Below, one piece after another: positions 41,665 to 51,935 of a DNA stretch of 64,000 nt (position 1 is the first letter of the stretch; every line of letters starts with the position of its first letter). The notes below the pieces were generated by a model, which was not told the DNA's origin, ran no database searches, and saw nothing but the letters and a program-made list of their open reading frames with translations. Source of the stretch: Anastrepha obliqua (Eukaryota > Arthropoda > Insecta > Diptera > Tephritidae); NCBI RefSeq assembly GCF_027943255.1, contig NC_072893.1, positions 39,764,001-39,828,000 on the forward strand, written 5' to 3'. Made by a program: the position numbers and the translations under genes.

Positions 41665-42870
41665 CGAGGCGTGCCTTTTATATTTCGGGATTTGGCAACC
41701 CTGGTGTTGCAATCTGGCAACTGACAGCTGTATCGCAAAGTTAGAAATTTTTTGGCTTTTACGTACTCAGAACGTTTTGAAATACCAGCGCTATTTGTGT
41801 TGTTTACAGTAACTTAAAAGATTCATCTCGGTCCAAAAATGGAATTAAATCGTGAACATTTTCGTGCGATTATTTTTTACAACTTTCGACGTGGATTAAC
41901 TCATCAACATTGCATGGATGAACTTAATTCATTTTTTGGCGATGAAGCTCCATCAAGGACTAGTGTTTATCGATGGTATGGTGAATTCAATCGTGGTCGT
42001 AGTTCACTCCAAGACGAATTTCGTGAAGGTCGTCCAAAATCAGTTGTTGTTCCGAAAACCATTAATGCTGTGCGCGAACTGATATTGCAAGATCGTAATT
42101 TGACCTATCGTGAGATTGAGACAATCTTAGGCATTAGTGGGACCAGCTTACATTCAATATTGCATAAACATTTGACTGTCAAAAAGATTTGTTCGCCTTG
42201 GATCCCACACAATTTGTCAATCGCTCAAAAAAAGGCTCGTGTCGATTGGTCGAAGGAAATGCTCAAAATATACGATCGCGGGGCTTCGAAACAAGTCTAT
42301 GACATCGTGACAGGTGATGAATCATGGATTTACGCGTATGAGCCCGAAAGTAAACAGCAGTCGACTGTATGGGTGTTTCAAGATGAGCCAAATCCAACAA
42401 AAAGGGTCGCCTGTTTTTTCGGAAAAACTGGACATGTCGCAACCGTACCACTAGAACAACGCAGAACAGTAAATTCTGAGTGGTACACAACCATTTGTTT
42501 GCCAGTTGTCTTCCAAGAAATTAGGAAAACCAATCGCCAAAGACGGATGACTCTTCACCAGGACAAAGCTCTCACACATCGGCTCAAACAACTGCATTTT
42601 TGAGCACCCAAAACATCGAATTAATGGGTCATCCGCCGTATAGTCCTGACTTGGCACCGAATGACTTCTTTTTATTCCCGTACGTAAAAAACAAACTGAG
42701 AGGTCAACGTTTTTCGACTCCTGAAGAAGCGGTTGCGGCATTCAGAATGTATGTTTTGGAGGTACCTCATTGAGAGTGGCAAAAGTGCTTCGACAATTGG
42801 TTCAAACGCATGCAAAAGTGTATAGATCTTCATGGAATGAATGTTTTGAAAAACAATAAAGTGATTTCCG
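41665..42870 (+). pseudogene. mariner with nearly intact transposase
   Basis: A 254-codon frame (41,839-42,603) reads MELNREHFRAIIFYNFRRGL, SFFGDEAPSRTSVYRWYGEF, IETILGISGTSLHSILHKHL (HTH), KICSPWIPHNLSIAQK, IVTGDESWIYAYEPES (first Asp) and RRMTLHQDKA (second Asp). A small deletion after HQD shifts the frame. The next frame gives STQNIELMGHPPYSPDLAPNDFFLF (third Asp), KLRGQRFSTPEEAV, a stop at CCTCAT-TGA, then EWQKCFDNWFKRMQKCIDLHG. The left end TA|cgaggcgtgcc at 41,663 looks like a mariner terminus; the right end was not paired. Confidence 0.9.
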
Positions 42871-42879
42871 GTCGACACA

Positions 42880-43130
42880 CACTTATGACCTCTGTTACTT
42901 CGCGCACTTTCGTTCGTCGATCAGCGAGAATAATGTCGTGAAATTTTTGAATGATTTCCTCGGTAACTACGTCTGCTGTGCGTCCTGGTCGCTTCTCATC
43001 AAAAACGGATATTCGCCCACTTTTAAATTTGTTGAACTAATATCTAACTGTGAACTCAATAGATGGCGAAGCGTTCCTATAGACAGCATCCAACTTTGCT
43101 TTTATCCCCTCACATTTTTTTATATCCAAA
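42880..43130 (-). pseudogene. mariner transposase N-terminal part
   Basis: Minus strand: KKCEGIKAKLDAVYRNASPS, FNKFKSGRISVFDEKRPGRT, then TEEIIQKFHDIILADRRTKVREV. These are the first HTH, the SGR.S..D..RPGR linker and the start of the second HTH. It stops where the opposite-strand mariner ends, and the expected continuation (KLSTRWV onward) is on the other side of that element at 41.66 kb. Confidence 0.75.
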
Positions 43131-43780
43131 AACAAAAAGGGAAGTACCAAACGATACTGCTATTTTTCCATCTTAGCGAGAACCACGAAACACATCTTAC
43201 TCGAATCGTTGCCAAATGCAAACTAACCTGTCAATCAGTCTGAAATTCATTTTGCCGTCGTTCGATAGATTGCATCACACGTTGCTTACACCAACTTCTC
43301 TCAGGAACGCCCTCTGTCATGAAACACGGGTACTTGTTAAATGTCTTCGTATTCCATATCGTTTTGGTCCTGGACATACCGAACAAGATTTTGCTCATAG
43401 ACACACGCTTTTGAACACGAAATCTTTTTCGTACAAATTTTACTTTTTCTCCACTTTCACTCACAATTTCTAGAGCTAGGAACCTAACGACTTGCTAAGG
43501 GTGCCGATTAGCCGATTCGAGAGGAAACGAGAAAAAAACTTTTTATTATTAATTTATACCTCATCATTATTATTTGTTCATTAGTTATATGGGAGCCGCT
43601 TTAATCCTCGGCAAATATCATTTAAATAACTTATCCACTTAAATTGCTTATTTTAAAATACTGACTGTAAGCATTTATTTAAAAAAATAATACAATAATT
43701 AATTAATTGAATACAAATAATTTACAACCCACGAACCGTCTTCCCTTCCTTTGTGTTTATTTGCTTCTTTTTTATTTATT
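43131..43780. other. no gene recognised
   Basis: AT-rich. A minus-strand open frame at 43,464-43,231 (SRTKTIWNTKTFNKYPCFMT, then ERSWCKQRVMQSIERR) has a plausible composition but no recognisable domain. Confidence 0.3.
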
Positions 43781-43781
43781 A

Positions 43782-43808
43782 CTAGCGTACCCTCGCCCGC
43801 TTCGCTAG
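43782..43808 (-). mobile_element. Helitron 3' terminus (stem-loop and CTAG end)
   Basis: On the minus strand the sequence runs cgctag-c-gaag... The plus strand shows ctagcg at 43,782-43,787 and its exact inverse cgctag at 43,803-43,808, a 6-bp stem around a 15-nt GC-rich loop. The minus-strand product ends in CTAG next to T. This lies 120-145 bp downstream of the helicase stop, where a Helitron 3' end is expected. Confidence 0.7.
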
Positions 43809-43926
43809 GCGATAAATTCAATGATTTGCTGAAAGAGAATAAAATTAATACAAAACAAAGCAAATTCTTTGATACAATTTCATTCGAACTTTATTGTAAC
43901 ACTTTTTGGTAGACAACGTTTTTGGT

Positions 43927-45180
43927 TTATCCATCTTTCGCGTAAATGAATAATGACGATGGTTTGCCTACGCGTGAGCAAGCTACATACAATTGTCTAT
44001 GAGAAAAAATTGGGTATTCTAAATTAATACCGCACATTTGTAGAGACTGCCCTTGCGCCTTATTAATTCTCATAGCGAAGGCAAGGCGAATAGGGAACTG
44101 CAAATGTTTGAAATCGAATGGTAAATCCGTCTGAATCAGTGGAATTCTGGGTATCAAAACGTCTTCTCCTTTGTACTTCCCTTTCAAAATTGTTGCTTCG
44201 ATAACATTACCCATTAGCTTCTTCACAGCGAGTTTTGTAATAATCGGTGCTCCAATTTTTAATCGTAAATTATGAGGTGGTAGGCCTGGCAAATCGAGTG
44301 AGTTTAAGAATTCAGTTGGATAATTTACGACATCATCTTGATCAGTAATAGTGTCCATTGACTTATATGCAACTATGTCACCAGGTATTTGATCCAAAAT
44401 AGCTGAATTTACATCATTGACGTCCTTATTTTTCCCAGCTAAAATTGCTCTTTCACTGAGCCAATCATGGTTTTTGTAATGTTGAACTATGTTTGGAAAT
44501 ACACTCTGTGTCAATGCCTCTTTAGACTGTGCAAAAGTGGAGAAATTGTTAGGCAATGTAATCATTCCTGTTGGATCGGCAGACATTTGGCCATTTCCGA
44601 TTTTCAGTAGTTGGTGTGAAAATTCAGCTGCTGACGGATCGTTCTGTAGTTGAACACGTACCTTTGTAGCAAGTGTAAGCGTGTTTACATGTCTCCATAA
44701 ATACGATGATTTTAAACATGCATTGATTTCATCTACAGCCGTAGATTTTGAGATCACAGGTAATGTTTGCCTGAAATCTCCAGCCAATAAAATCATGACA
44801 CCTCCAAAGACTGTTTGGCTTCCTCGTAGATCTTTCAAAGTTCTATCAAGTGCTTCCAATGATTTCTTGTGTGCCATAGTACACTCGTCCCATACGATGA
44901 GCTTACATACTTTAAGAACCTTTGCCATTCCAGAAGTTTTCGAAATTTTACATGTTGGTGTTTCATTTACCTGCATATTCAAACGCAACTTTAATGCAGA
45001 ATGTGCTGTGTGACCGCCTTCCAGTAATGTAGCCGCAATTCCGGAAGAAGCGAGTACCAATGCAACGTTATTATCTGATCGAATTGTTGCTAAAAGCAAT
45101 GAAATCAAAAAGGTCTTTCCTGTTCCCCCAGGAGCATCCAAGGAAAACAATCCACCAGTTCCATGGCTAACATTATTCAT
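43927..45180 (-). CDS. Helitron Pif1-family helicase domain
   Basis: One 417-codon frame with the SF1B/Pif1 motifs in order: SLDAPGGTGKTFLISLLL (motif I, Walker A, residues ~13-30), LASSGIAATLL (Ia), LIVWDECTMAHKKSLEALDR (II), GGVMILLAGDFRQTLPVI (III), RLAFAMRINKAQGQSL (V) and RQLYVACSRVGKP (VI). It stops at KDG*. Helitron proteins use this helicase C-terminal to a Rep domain. Here no Rep motifs (HUH, two-Tyr) are visible. Upstream helicase sequence (to about 45,785) is joined only after a 5-bp acaat duplication at about 45,185 that shifts the frame, so the Met at 45,180 is probably not the native start. Confidence 0.9.
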   Translation of the reverse strand: MNNVSHGTGGLFSLDAPGGTGKTFLISLLLATIRSDNNVALVLASSGIAATLLEGGHTAHSALKLRLNMQVNETPTCKISKTSGMAKVLKVCKLIVWDECTMAHKKSLEALDRTLKDLRGSQTVFGGVMILLAGDFRQTLPVISKSTAVDEINACLKSSYLWRHVNTLTLATKVRVQLQNDPSAAEFSHQLLKIGNGQMSADPTGMITLPNNFSTFAQSKEALTQSVFPNIVQHYKNHDWLSERAILAGKNKDVNDVNSAILDQIPGDIVAYKSMDTITDQDDVVNYPTEFLNSLDLPGLPPHNLRLKIGAPIITKLAVKKLMGNVIEATILKGKYKGEDVLIPRIPLIQTDLPFDFKHLQFPIRLAFAMRINKAQGQSLQMCGINLEYPIFSHRQLYVACSRVGKPSSLFIYAKDG

Positions 45181-45289
45181 GATTGTATTGTATCATAAAC
45201 ATGTTGCTGTTGGTCATTCAATTTCGTTTTTGATGTTACAAACGTGTTTAGTTCATTACACAATCATAATGGTATTCACGCTCCAGTTC

Positions 45290-45785
45290 TCAATTGAAGA
45301 TATCATGCATTGTACGTTTTACTTCTGGCATGCCCAATTGTACTAATGATTTGTTTGACATCGACAAACAAATGTCGTTAATCCTTATCAATGCTTCATT
45401 GTAAATTTCCAAAGTGAATTCCAACTCATAATTTGCAGTAGCTCGACGCATTTGGTGTAAAATATCATCCGCCATATAATCTTTGAAATTATTCCATAAT
45501 TCCAATGGATTAGATGGGGAGCACATTGCAATTATTATCGTAAATAATGTTCGTATTTGATGTGAACTGGCTATTACAGCTGAAACGGCAAGCGTATCTT
45601 CCCAATGCTTATCATCCTCCAACAAATTTAATTGTTGACATGCTTCACGATATGTAGCGCACAGTTCACCATTAATTGTTCTTAAAGCTTGGAATGATGT
45701 TGGGCCACGAACATTAACTAACAATCGCAAGTAAAAACACTCAGCAATCGCAAGTAAAAACACACGCAAATTTCCGTTGACCATT
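45290..45785 (-). pseudogene. Helitron helicase N-terminal part (frameshifted from 45,180)
   Basis: Minus strand: ECFYLRLLVNVRGPTSFQAL, RTINGELCATYREACQQLNL, LEDDKHWEDTL, HQIRTLFTIII, LWNNFKDYMADDIL, YELEFTLEIYNEALIRI and LPVQLGMPEVKR-like NKSLVQLGMPEVKRTMHD, the conserved stretch that precedes Walker A in Helitron helicases. A further block, KLNDQQQHVYDTI (45.22-45.19 kb), links it to the Walker A frame after one shift. At its upper edge a 23-bp unit (cagcaatcgcaagtaaaaac core) is tandemly duplicated at about 45,720-45,766. Confidence 0.85.
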
Positions 45786-46395
45786 ATAGTGACAAAATTA
45801 TCGATCACCAATTCCAACAGGATTTCAAAATCAGGGTTGGAATGAGTTGTTGTGTGGTATACTTCTGAATAAATGAGAAATAAACAAAATAAATCTAAAC
45901 ATTCAAATTCTAACTTTATCTTGTATATGTTCTTATTACCTTTGAATTTTTCCAATGAAGCACCATTAATTTTAAATTTTGCAAGCATTTTTTTTATCAT
46001 TTCGCGTTTCTTTCCTTTTTCATTCGATTCCAACATTTTTCCATAGCCGAAAACATCGTTTGCAAACGCATTCATTTCCATATAGGATTGGTCAAGGAAG
46101 CATCGCTCAATTGAATTGAAACATTGTTTTCATTCGAATCATCGATTTCTGGCTGAGTTTCAATGTCCGGTTCATTTGAAATTTCTGTACTCGACTCTTT
46201 ATTTGCCGTATTTGCGACAGCAGCCAAATTGCCATCGATTTTCGATTCTTCAAACACGCTTACACCTTCGGATTGTCTTTTCGTTTCGTGATGAACAATT
46301 TCCGTCTTTGACTCGTTGTTCGTTGAATTTTCATCTGAAACAACAAACACATTGTCCTCATCGATCTGAATTCCCATGTCTTCAAACACGCTCAT
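45786..46395 (-). other. unassigned ORFs fused upstream of the Helitron helicase
   Basis: Two overlapping minus-strand frames. The first (46,395-46,072, 107 aa) is very acidic: MSVFEDMGIQIDEDNVFVVS, SVFEESKIDG, NEPDIETQPEIDDSNENN. The second starts at 46,081 (MEMNAFANDVFGYGKMLESN, KGKKREMIKKMLAKFKINGA) and runs into the helicase. A 75-nt intron-like segment inside it has donor AAAG|GTAATAAG (45,940/45,939) and acceptor TTTATTCAG (45,865). It is also open, so splicing cannot be proved. No known Helitron or host domain is recognised. Possibly captured host sequence. Confidence 0.4.
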
Positions 46396-48554
46396 ATCGT
46401 TGGATAGTAAATCTATTATCCTTGGTCAACACACAAATGAACTGCACACAAAACACAAATTAGTAGTTCGGCGTTCGTGTATGTGTACTGAAGCATTGCT
46501 CTTCATAAAGAGCGTACAAACCTCTGTGTTTATGTTTACTCTCCGTCGAAAAAAATTTGCAACTTAGCAACACGACACAAATCGTTTCACAATAACGAAA
46601 AATTCGTATATTTATTCAAAAAAAGTTGTACACATAAAATGAATGTTAATTCGAAATTTACTATAATCTAAGAATCGAGCAAGTGTTGTTTTGTACAATA
46701 TTTTGATTTTTTCTTTTTTCATATGAAGAAAATATTAAAAAAAAAATTTTATTTTGCTAAAAGCCTTCCCCTAGTGGATCCCTATAATATGAGAAAAGAA
46801 CGAATAAAATTGGCCTCGTATCGGCCCAAAAAATTGCGTACAAACGAACATCATTTCATTTTTATATATATAATTATTATTATTTATTTTTTTTGTTTTT
46901 TTTGCCCTTTTATTGCGCTATTATATTTTACATGTTATCATAAAACAAGTCCCAAATGAGCTAAAGTTGCTTTAGATTTGAATTTCATACTTGCCACCTC
47001 GAATTTAAGTGCGCACACATCGCTAAAATGGCTGATGCACTTAGTAAGTTGAACAAACTCGTAAATTTCAAAAATCCAACAAATTTCTAGAAATTAACAT
47101 TCAAACAGATATTTATGGTGGCATATGTTTTCGGGTACATGCGAGAAAATGCAAAATTATAATTTTTGTCAAAAATACATACACACATGTAAACGTGCAC
47201 ATGTGCATATGTATGTATAGGCGCTCTCGACCGCACGAATGAGCAGCTATCCTTAGCCGACCTGAGGATCAACATTTTCGAAGCAACAGTGTCTGTTACA
47301 ACAACAACAAATGCTTGAGCAATCGCCCCAATAATATTTGCAGCGTCGGCAATAACAACAAACAGCAGCAGCATCATCAGCAGCAGCAGCAAAAAGTGAA
47401 AGAAACAATGTACGTGCTTAAGCTGATGATAAAGTTGTTTGCAATTTCGAAGCCAGTAAAAGCTCATCTTATCGGTCTTTGGCCTATGTATATGTATACG
47501 ACTACACAAGCATACATGCCTATGTATTTGTAGTATACCAATATGCACATTGGCAAGGTGTATACATATTAAAAACCCCACTCTCAAGTGCAGGTATGCT
47601 CTACTCGCCGCTATTTGAAACTGGTCGAAAATTTTTCTGCTATGACAATGTTTCATTGGCTTCATAGTTGTTGTCTTAGATTTTTACAAACATGCTTTCT
47701 CTGCTGCTTGCGCTCCTATCGTTCGTAATTTGCCTGCAACACGAGGTTTTTCGCCTTTCAGTTACTACTTCCGTTACGTTATGCTGAGTTGGTTACTCGC
47801 AAGCACACAAAACGCTAACACGCACACACACACACACACAACTTGCAGCCAGCCATTAGCTTACATACAAGCCTGCTCACCGCCCATTTATTCTAGGTTA
47901 GTAGTGTCAAAGCAAATTTTCGGCAATTTTCTCCCGGTCTCACCATCACTTCTTATCTGTCCAATTGTCTGTCTGCCTGTATTTTTCGCTCGCAAAAAGT
48001 TTCGTACAACTTTTCAGCGCTCTTTCTCTACAGCTTTACAAACTTTCTCTGTCGCCTAAGCGCTCTCTTCAATGCTATGTAGTTCTCTTAAATTTTGTGT
48101 AGCTAACAATGATTTTTCGGAGTCACTCATACGCCCCGTTGTGTGCAGAGTCGTCGTCTGTCTTACGAGAGGCAAAGCATCCTGGAATAACCAGTGTCAC
48201 TTTACATTTGGAGTTGAGCATATTTTTGTGTTTTCTCCGGCATTTCGTGGTAGAGGTTAAGTGGGTTTTTGTTATTCCACTCTATTCTGGCCCACTTGCA
48301 CAACATGCGCAAAATTTCAAAAAAATGTCCGTGTTTTTATTTTTTCTTTCTTAATTGTAACTTTTTTCGTGCAGTTATTACACAGTTTGTGTGTATGTTA
48401 CATTAATTTGTAAGTATATGGAATATACAAAAAACTATTAGTTTGGTTTTCGTGAGGAAAATAAAAGGAATGTGAGTGAAGCTCTGTTGCATATACTATT
48501 AGACATGTATATACTTAGATATATATATATTTATTGTTATATATATTTATAAAA
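46396..48554. other. no gene seen; CAG/CAA and CA microsatellites
   Basis: AT-rich block with homopolymer runs (46.72-46.95 kb), a CAA/CAG-rich patch at 47,295-47,395 and (AC)n at 47,821-47,842. A long antisense-looking frame at 47.1-47.7 kb is an artefact of these repeats. The Helitron 5' end should lie in or before this stretch but no convincing TC start was identified. Confidence 0.4.
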
Positions 48555-48850
48555 CTCTAACTTCTACTTCGAGTAGAGGATATTAACAACTCCTCTTCGC
48601 CATCGAACACGATTTTGCGCAAGGACTTTAAGTTCACTCCAAGTCTTAGTCAAAGACCTCATTTCAACCTCCCTTGAACGCCACCAGTTCGTTCGTGGTC
48701 TGCCTGCATTTCGTCGTGTCTGTTGGAAGGGGTTCCATAGCATAGATATTGTCGTCACTCTTTCTCAGGATATGGCCAATCCATCGCCATTTCCTTCTGC
48801 GGATTACAGTCCCCACATCGGATTGAGCAGCCTTCTTCAGTAACATATAG
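48555..48850 (-). mobile_element. RTE-type LINE C-terminus, minus strand
   Basis: Minus strand: LLKKAAQSDVGTVIRRRKWRWIGHILRKSDDNIYAME, then WNPFQQTRRNAGRPRTNWWR, TKTWSELKVLAQNRVRWRRG and NILYSK followed by a stop. The RRKWRWIGH.LRK...I / GRP..TWRR / TW.EL..LA.NR..WR order is an RTE-lineage C-terminus. It faces a plus-strand copy of the same family 75 bp away. Confidence 0.85.
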
Positions 48851-48924
48851 GCTTATAGGGTATAATTTAATGGAGACGAGTAAAAAAGAAGATATTGAAT
48901 AAAATAACAATAAACAAACATACA

Positions 48925-49648
48925 AACGAATTTGAACGCAGTTGTACCATATGCAAACAAAGCGGTTTTGAAAATAAATATCGCAGAAATTAGGGCTATG
49001 AAATCAATGGTGCATAACATTGCCAACTTCACCATAAACGAATCTCACATCGAAGAAGCAAACTCCATTACTAACCTTTGCAGTGTTATTTTTGCGAATA
49101 GGGGGTCTGGTACAGATATTAAAGAACGATTAAAGAAGGCACAGACAGCGTTCAGCAAGCTAAGTTCCATGTGGCTCTCGCAACAGATATTTAGAAATAT
49201 CAAACTGCGGATATTTGAGTCAAACGTAAAGATGGTTTTCCTTTATGTCTGTGAAACGTAGAATCAGATGCAAAAATATGCTCAAGCATTTCGAACATTT
49301 GTCAACGCTGTCTGCGTAAAATCGTGCACATATTCTGGCCGAATACCATCCAGAACACTTTGCTTTGGCAAGCCACGAAGCAGAGGTTTGCCTTAAAAGA
49401 AATTATTAAACGGAAATGGAACTAACTTGTCCACAGACTGCACCGACTCAATAACGACATCAGCATAACCGCAGTTGAATGGAGCCCACAGGGCAGTCGC
49501 CGCAGAGGAGGGCCGTTTAACACTTCGAGAAGGATTATTGAGGCGGAGATGGCAAACACGAACAAAACATGGAGTGAATTTGAAATACTAGCCCAAAATC
49601 GGGGCCAGTCGAAACAATTTGTTGAAACTCTATATTCCAAATAAAAAT
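48925..49648 (+). mobile_element. RTE-type LINE, RT thumb to C-terminus, plus strand
   Basis: Plus strand: LKINIAEIRAMKSMVHN, FTINESHIEEANSITNLCSVI, GTDIKERLKKAQTAFSKLSSMW, SQQIFRNIKLRIFESNVKMVFLYVCET, then frameshifted RKIVHIFWPN, LLWQATKQR, WSPQGSRRRGGPFNTSRR, ANTNKTWSEFEILAQNRGQ and ETLYSK followed by taa. Same family as the adjacent minus-strand fragment, so the two form an inverted pair. Confidence 0.85.
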
Positions 49649-50070
49649 AAAATGAGCAAGTACTTGTAATGATATCCTAACACCCAAATATCCTAAACAC
49701 CAACCGCCTCTCGTTTGAAAGCTGAAAGATTTGTTTGACCCACATTACTAACAGTTAAGAATCAGCTATAAGCTACGTGAGTTACTTTTAAACAAGTTTA
49801 AGCATTTTCTTATGCACTTAAATTGCATTCCTATAGTTATCAAATAGCTTGGAAAACATTACTAAAAGTTCACATGGCTTGCATACCAAAATCACCTCCA
49901 GTGTATAGATATCCAGAGCTTCAAAAGTAAGAATCTTCTATACGTATACGTACGTTCTAGACGTATACTCTCGTCCACTTCTTTCCTTCATCTATCACTG
50001 ATCATCTTCCTGTGTTATAATTGGCTGAATAGGTAATTCAAACTAGAATAAATATTGAAGCACTGGTCAT
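49649..50070. other. no gene seen
   Basis: AT-rich DNA between an RTE end and a DD41D derivative. Includes a small palindrome-like cgtatacgtacg patch at 49,942-49,953. Confidence 0.35.
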
Positions 50071-50094
50071 CAGAATGGTAAACCTTTTTTCCGC

Positions 50095-50650
50095 TCAGTA
50101 GAAAGTAGCCATACGATCGGTCCAATTTTTCAACACATTTTCGATTGTATGCGGCTGTATTTCAGCTATGACATCGCGTATGTTGGTCTTCAGTGCATCA
50201 ATTGTTGCTGGTTTATTGGCATAACACTGGTCTTTGACGGCACCCCAAAGATAATAATCCGACGGCGTCAAATCGCAGCTCCGAGGCGGCCAAACGATAT
50301 CAGAATTTCGGCTCGTTGTGAATGCATCGGCTTTTCTTCGATTTCGTGCGGGTTTGTCAATAAGCAGCCCAGTTTCTCTTACTTTTTTCGCAAAGTAACG
50401 CACATACGCTTCATTCGGTGCTTTTCTTCTTCCCATTGCCGTAGTATTTTTCGTACACATTCTGCAACATTCTGCCATGATTTTCAAAGTAATGTCGCAA
50501 TATTTCCCAGCGTTCCTTGAGCGTATACACAACCATTTTCGTTCAACGGAAGAATAAAACTAATTTTCTGTCAAATCAGATGACAGCTAAGTGTTACCAT
50601 TCTTCAAATAATACCTAGTTCAAATCCGTAACGATAGATGGCGGGCCCTG
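50095..50650 (-). mobile_element. DD41D-type element, internally deleted derivative
   Basis: Minus strand from the end next to TA (50,651-50,652): terminal cagggcccgccatctatcgt, then ATG at 50,537 giving MVVYTLKERWEILRHYFENH, and (shifted) KAPNEAYVRYFAKKVRETGLLIDKP. It jumps directly to SRNSDIVWPPRSCDLTPSDYYLWGAVKD (third Asp), IDALKTNIRDVIAEI, ENVLKNWTDRM. The first and second catalytic Asp regions are deleted. Its terminal sequence and 5' UTR (gaatggtaacact) resemble those of the element at 51.94 kb. The distal terminal repeat is missing. Confidence 0.85.
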
Positions 50651-50754
50651 TATATAAGTGTATATGTTATGTATAAGTTTATGTTCGCTAAGAGTTTCTC
50701 TGCCTCTTACAACATTACGTAACTCTCTAATATTGCCAATTCTCGTCCAGAGCC

Positions 50755-51130
50755 TAATATTTTGGAGCTGTTTCTATTGCAGTTTCTGTTTCCTCTCAAC
50801 CCTATTTCTTTTTCTGTTTCCGTTTCTGTTTCTGTTTCTATCTTTGTCTCTGTCTCTGTCTTTGTCTCTGTCTCTGTTTCCTCTCAATCCCATTTCTGTT
50901 TCTGTTTTCTCTCAATCCAATTTCTGTTTCTGTTTCTTCTCAGTCCCATTTATGTTTCTGTTTCCTCTCAATTTCATTTTTATTTCTGTTTCTGTTTCCT
51001 CTCAATCCAATTTCTGTTTCTGTTTCTTCTCAGTCCCATTTATGTTTCTGTTTCCTCTCAATTTCATTTTTATTTCTGTTTCTGTTTCCTCTCAATCTCA
51101 TTTTCATTTGTTTCAGTTCTGTTTCCTGTA
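50755..51130 (+). repeat. pyrimidine-rich minisatellite with 90-bp tandem duplication
   Basis: Built from tttctgtttctg and cctctcaatcc words. The 90 bases at 50,911-51,000 are repeated base for base at 51,001-51,090. Long open frames here (on the plus strand) encode only FLFLFPLNF/SVSVSSQ-type repeats and are not genes. Confidence 0.93.
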
Positions 51131-51933
51131 AATCCCATTTTTCCTTCGATTTTCCCTTCCGGGATAAGTTTTAGCAACTTTCGCTTTTCGTTTATGAGAA
51201 AAGGCCCTAGATAAGCCGTCCTCGCTCATTCCACCGTCATAAGAAACTGCCTATTTCGATTCATTTGGCGAAGAACTTCGATGTTGGAAACGTGGCCAGT
51301 GCATGAAATTTCACACGTCTGTATATCCAAATTTCAAAGGCTATCTTTCTAGTCTATTCATATCTGCTATTTTAAGGGTTTATGCGTCCATTGCACACAA
51401 GATTACAAGACCATGAATAGCTTTTGACGAAGCGAATTTACAATTTCATGGTTGCAGAATATTTTCTTATAATTGCAGAATGACGGCAAGTTCTATTCTT
51501 GATTTAATTTCCAGCAGCCCCACTGCTCTTTAATGCAAAATGAACTACGCTTTCATATGCACTGCTTATGGGATCCCAATGGAATTTCAGGAATATTTTT
51601 TCAAATAAAAAAATGAAAAACAATACTTAAATCTTTTAAACTTTTTATTTGACTTTGTATGTAAAACTTCAAAACATTTTTTTTTTATTTGAATAATCTA
51701 AAAAGTGGTGCTGAAATTGACCCTCCCGAAAAATTGGACCTGGGCAGCGTTGTCCATTTTAGCTCTTCTATTTATCTGAAAGACAAAAACCTAGAAAATT
51801 ATTAATCAGTATGACTGTAGCTATGTCCCATACTAAAATAAAAAAAAAATTGGCGGGGGTTTGAATTTGACACTCTAAAAATCGGGGTTTTTTATTAAAA
51901 AAATACGAAATATTTGAAATAATAATATGATTC
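51131..51933. other. no gene seen
   Basis: AT-rich DNA without recognisable domains. Confidence 0.4.
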
Positions 51934-51935
51934 TA

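Noticed and set aside
47087..47665. 192-codon minus-strand open frame
   Set aside because: Composed of CA/CAG microsatellite translations (HTYAHVHVYMCVCI, LLLLLMMLLLF). No domain, no conservation signal visible, and no promoter or splice support.
50658..51214. Two overlapping ORFs of 150-157 codons
   Set aside because: They translate a pyrimidine-rich tandem repeat into FLFLFPLNF/SVSVSSQ units in two frames; any phase is open there.
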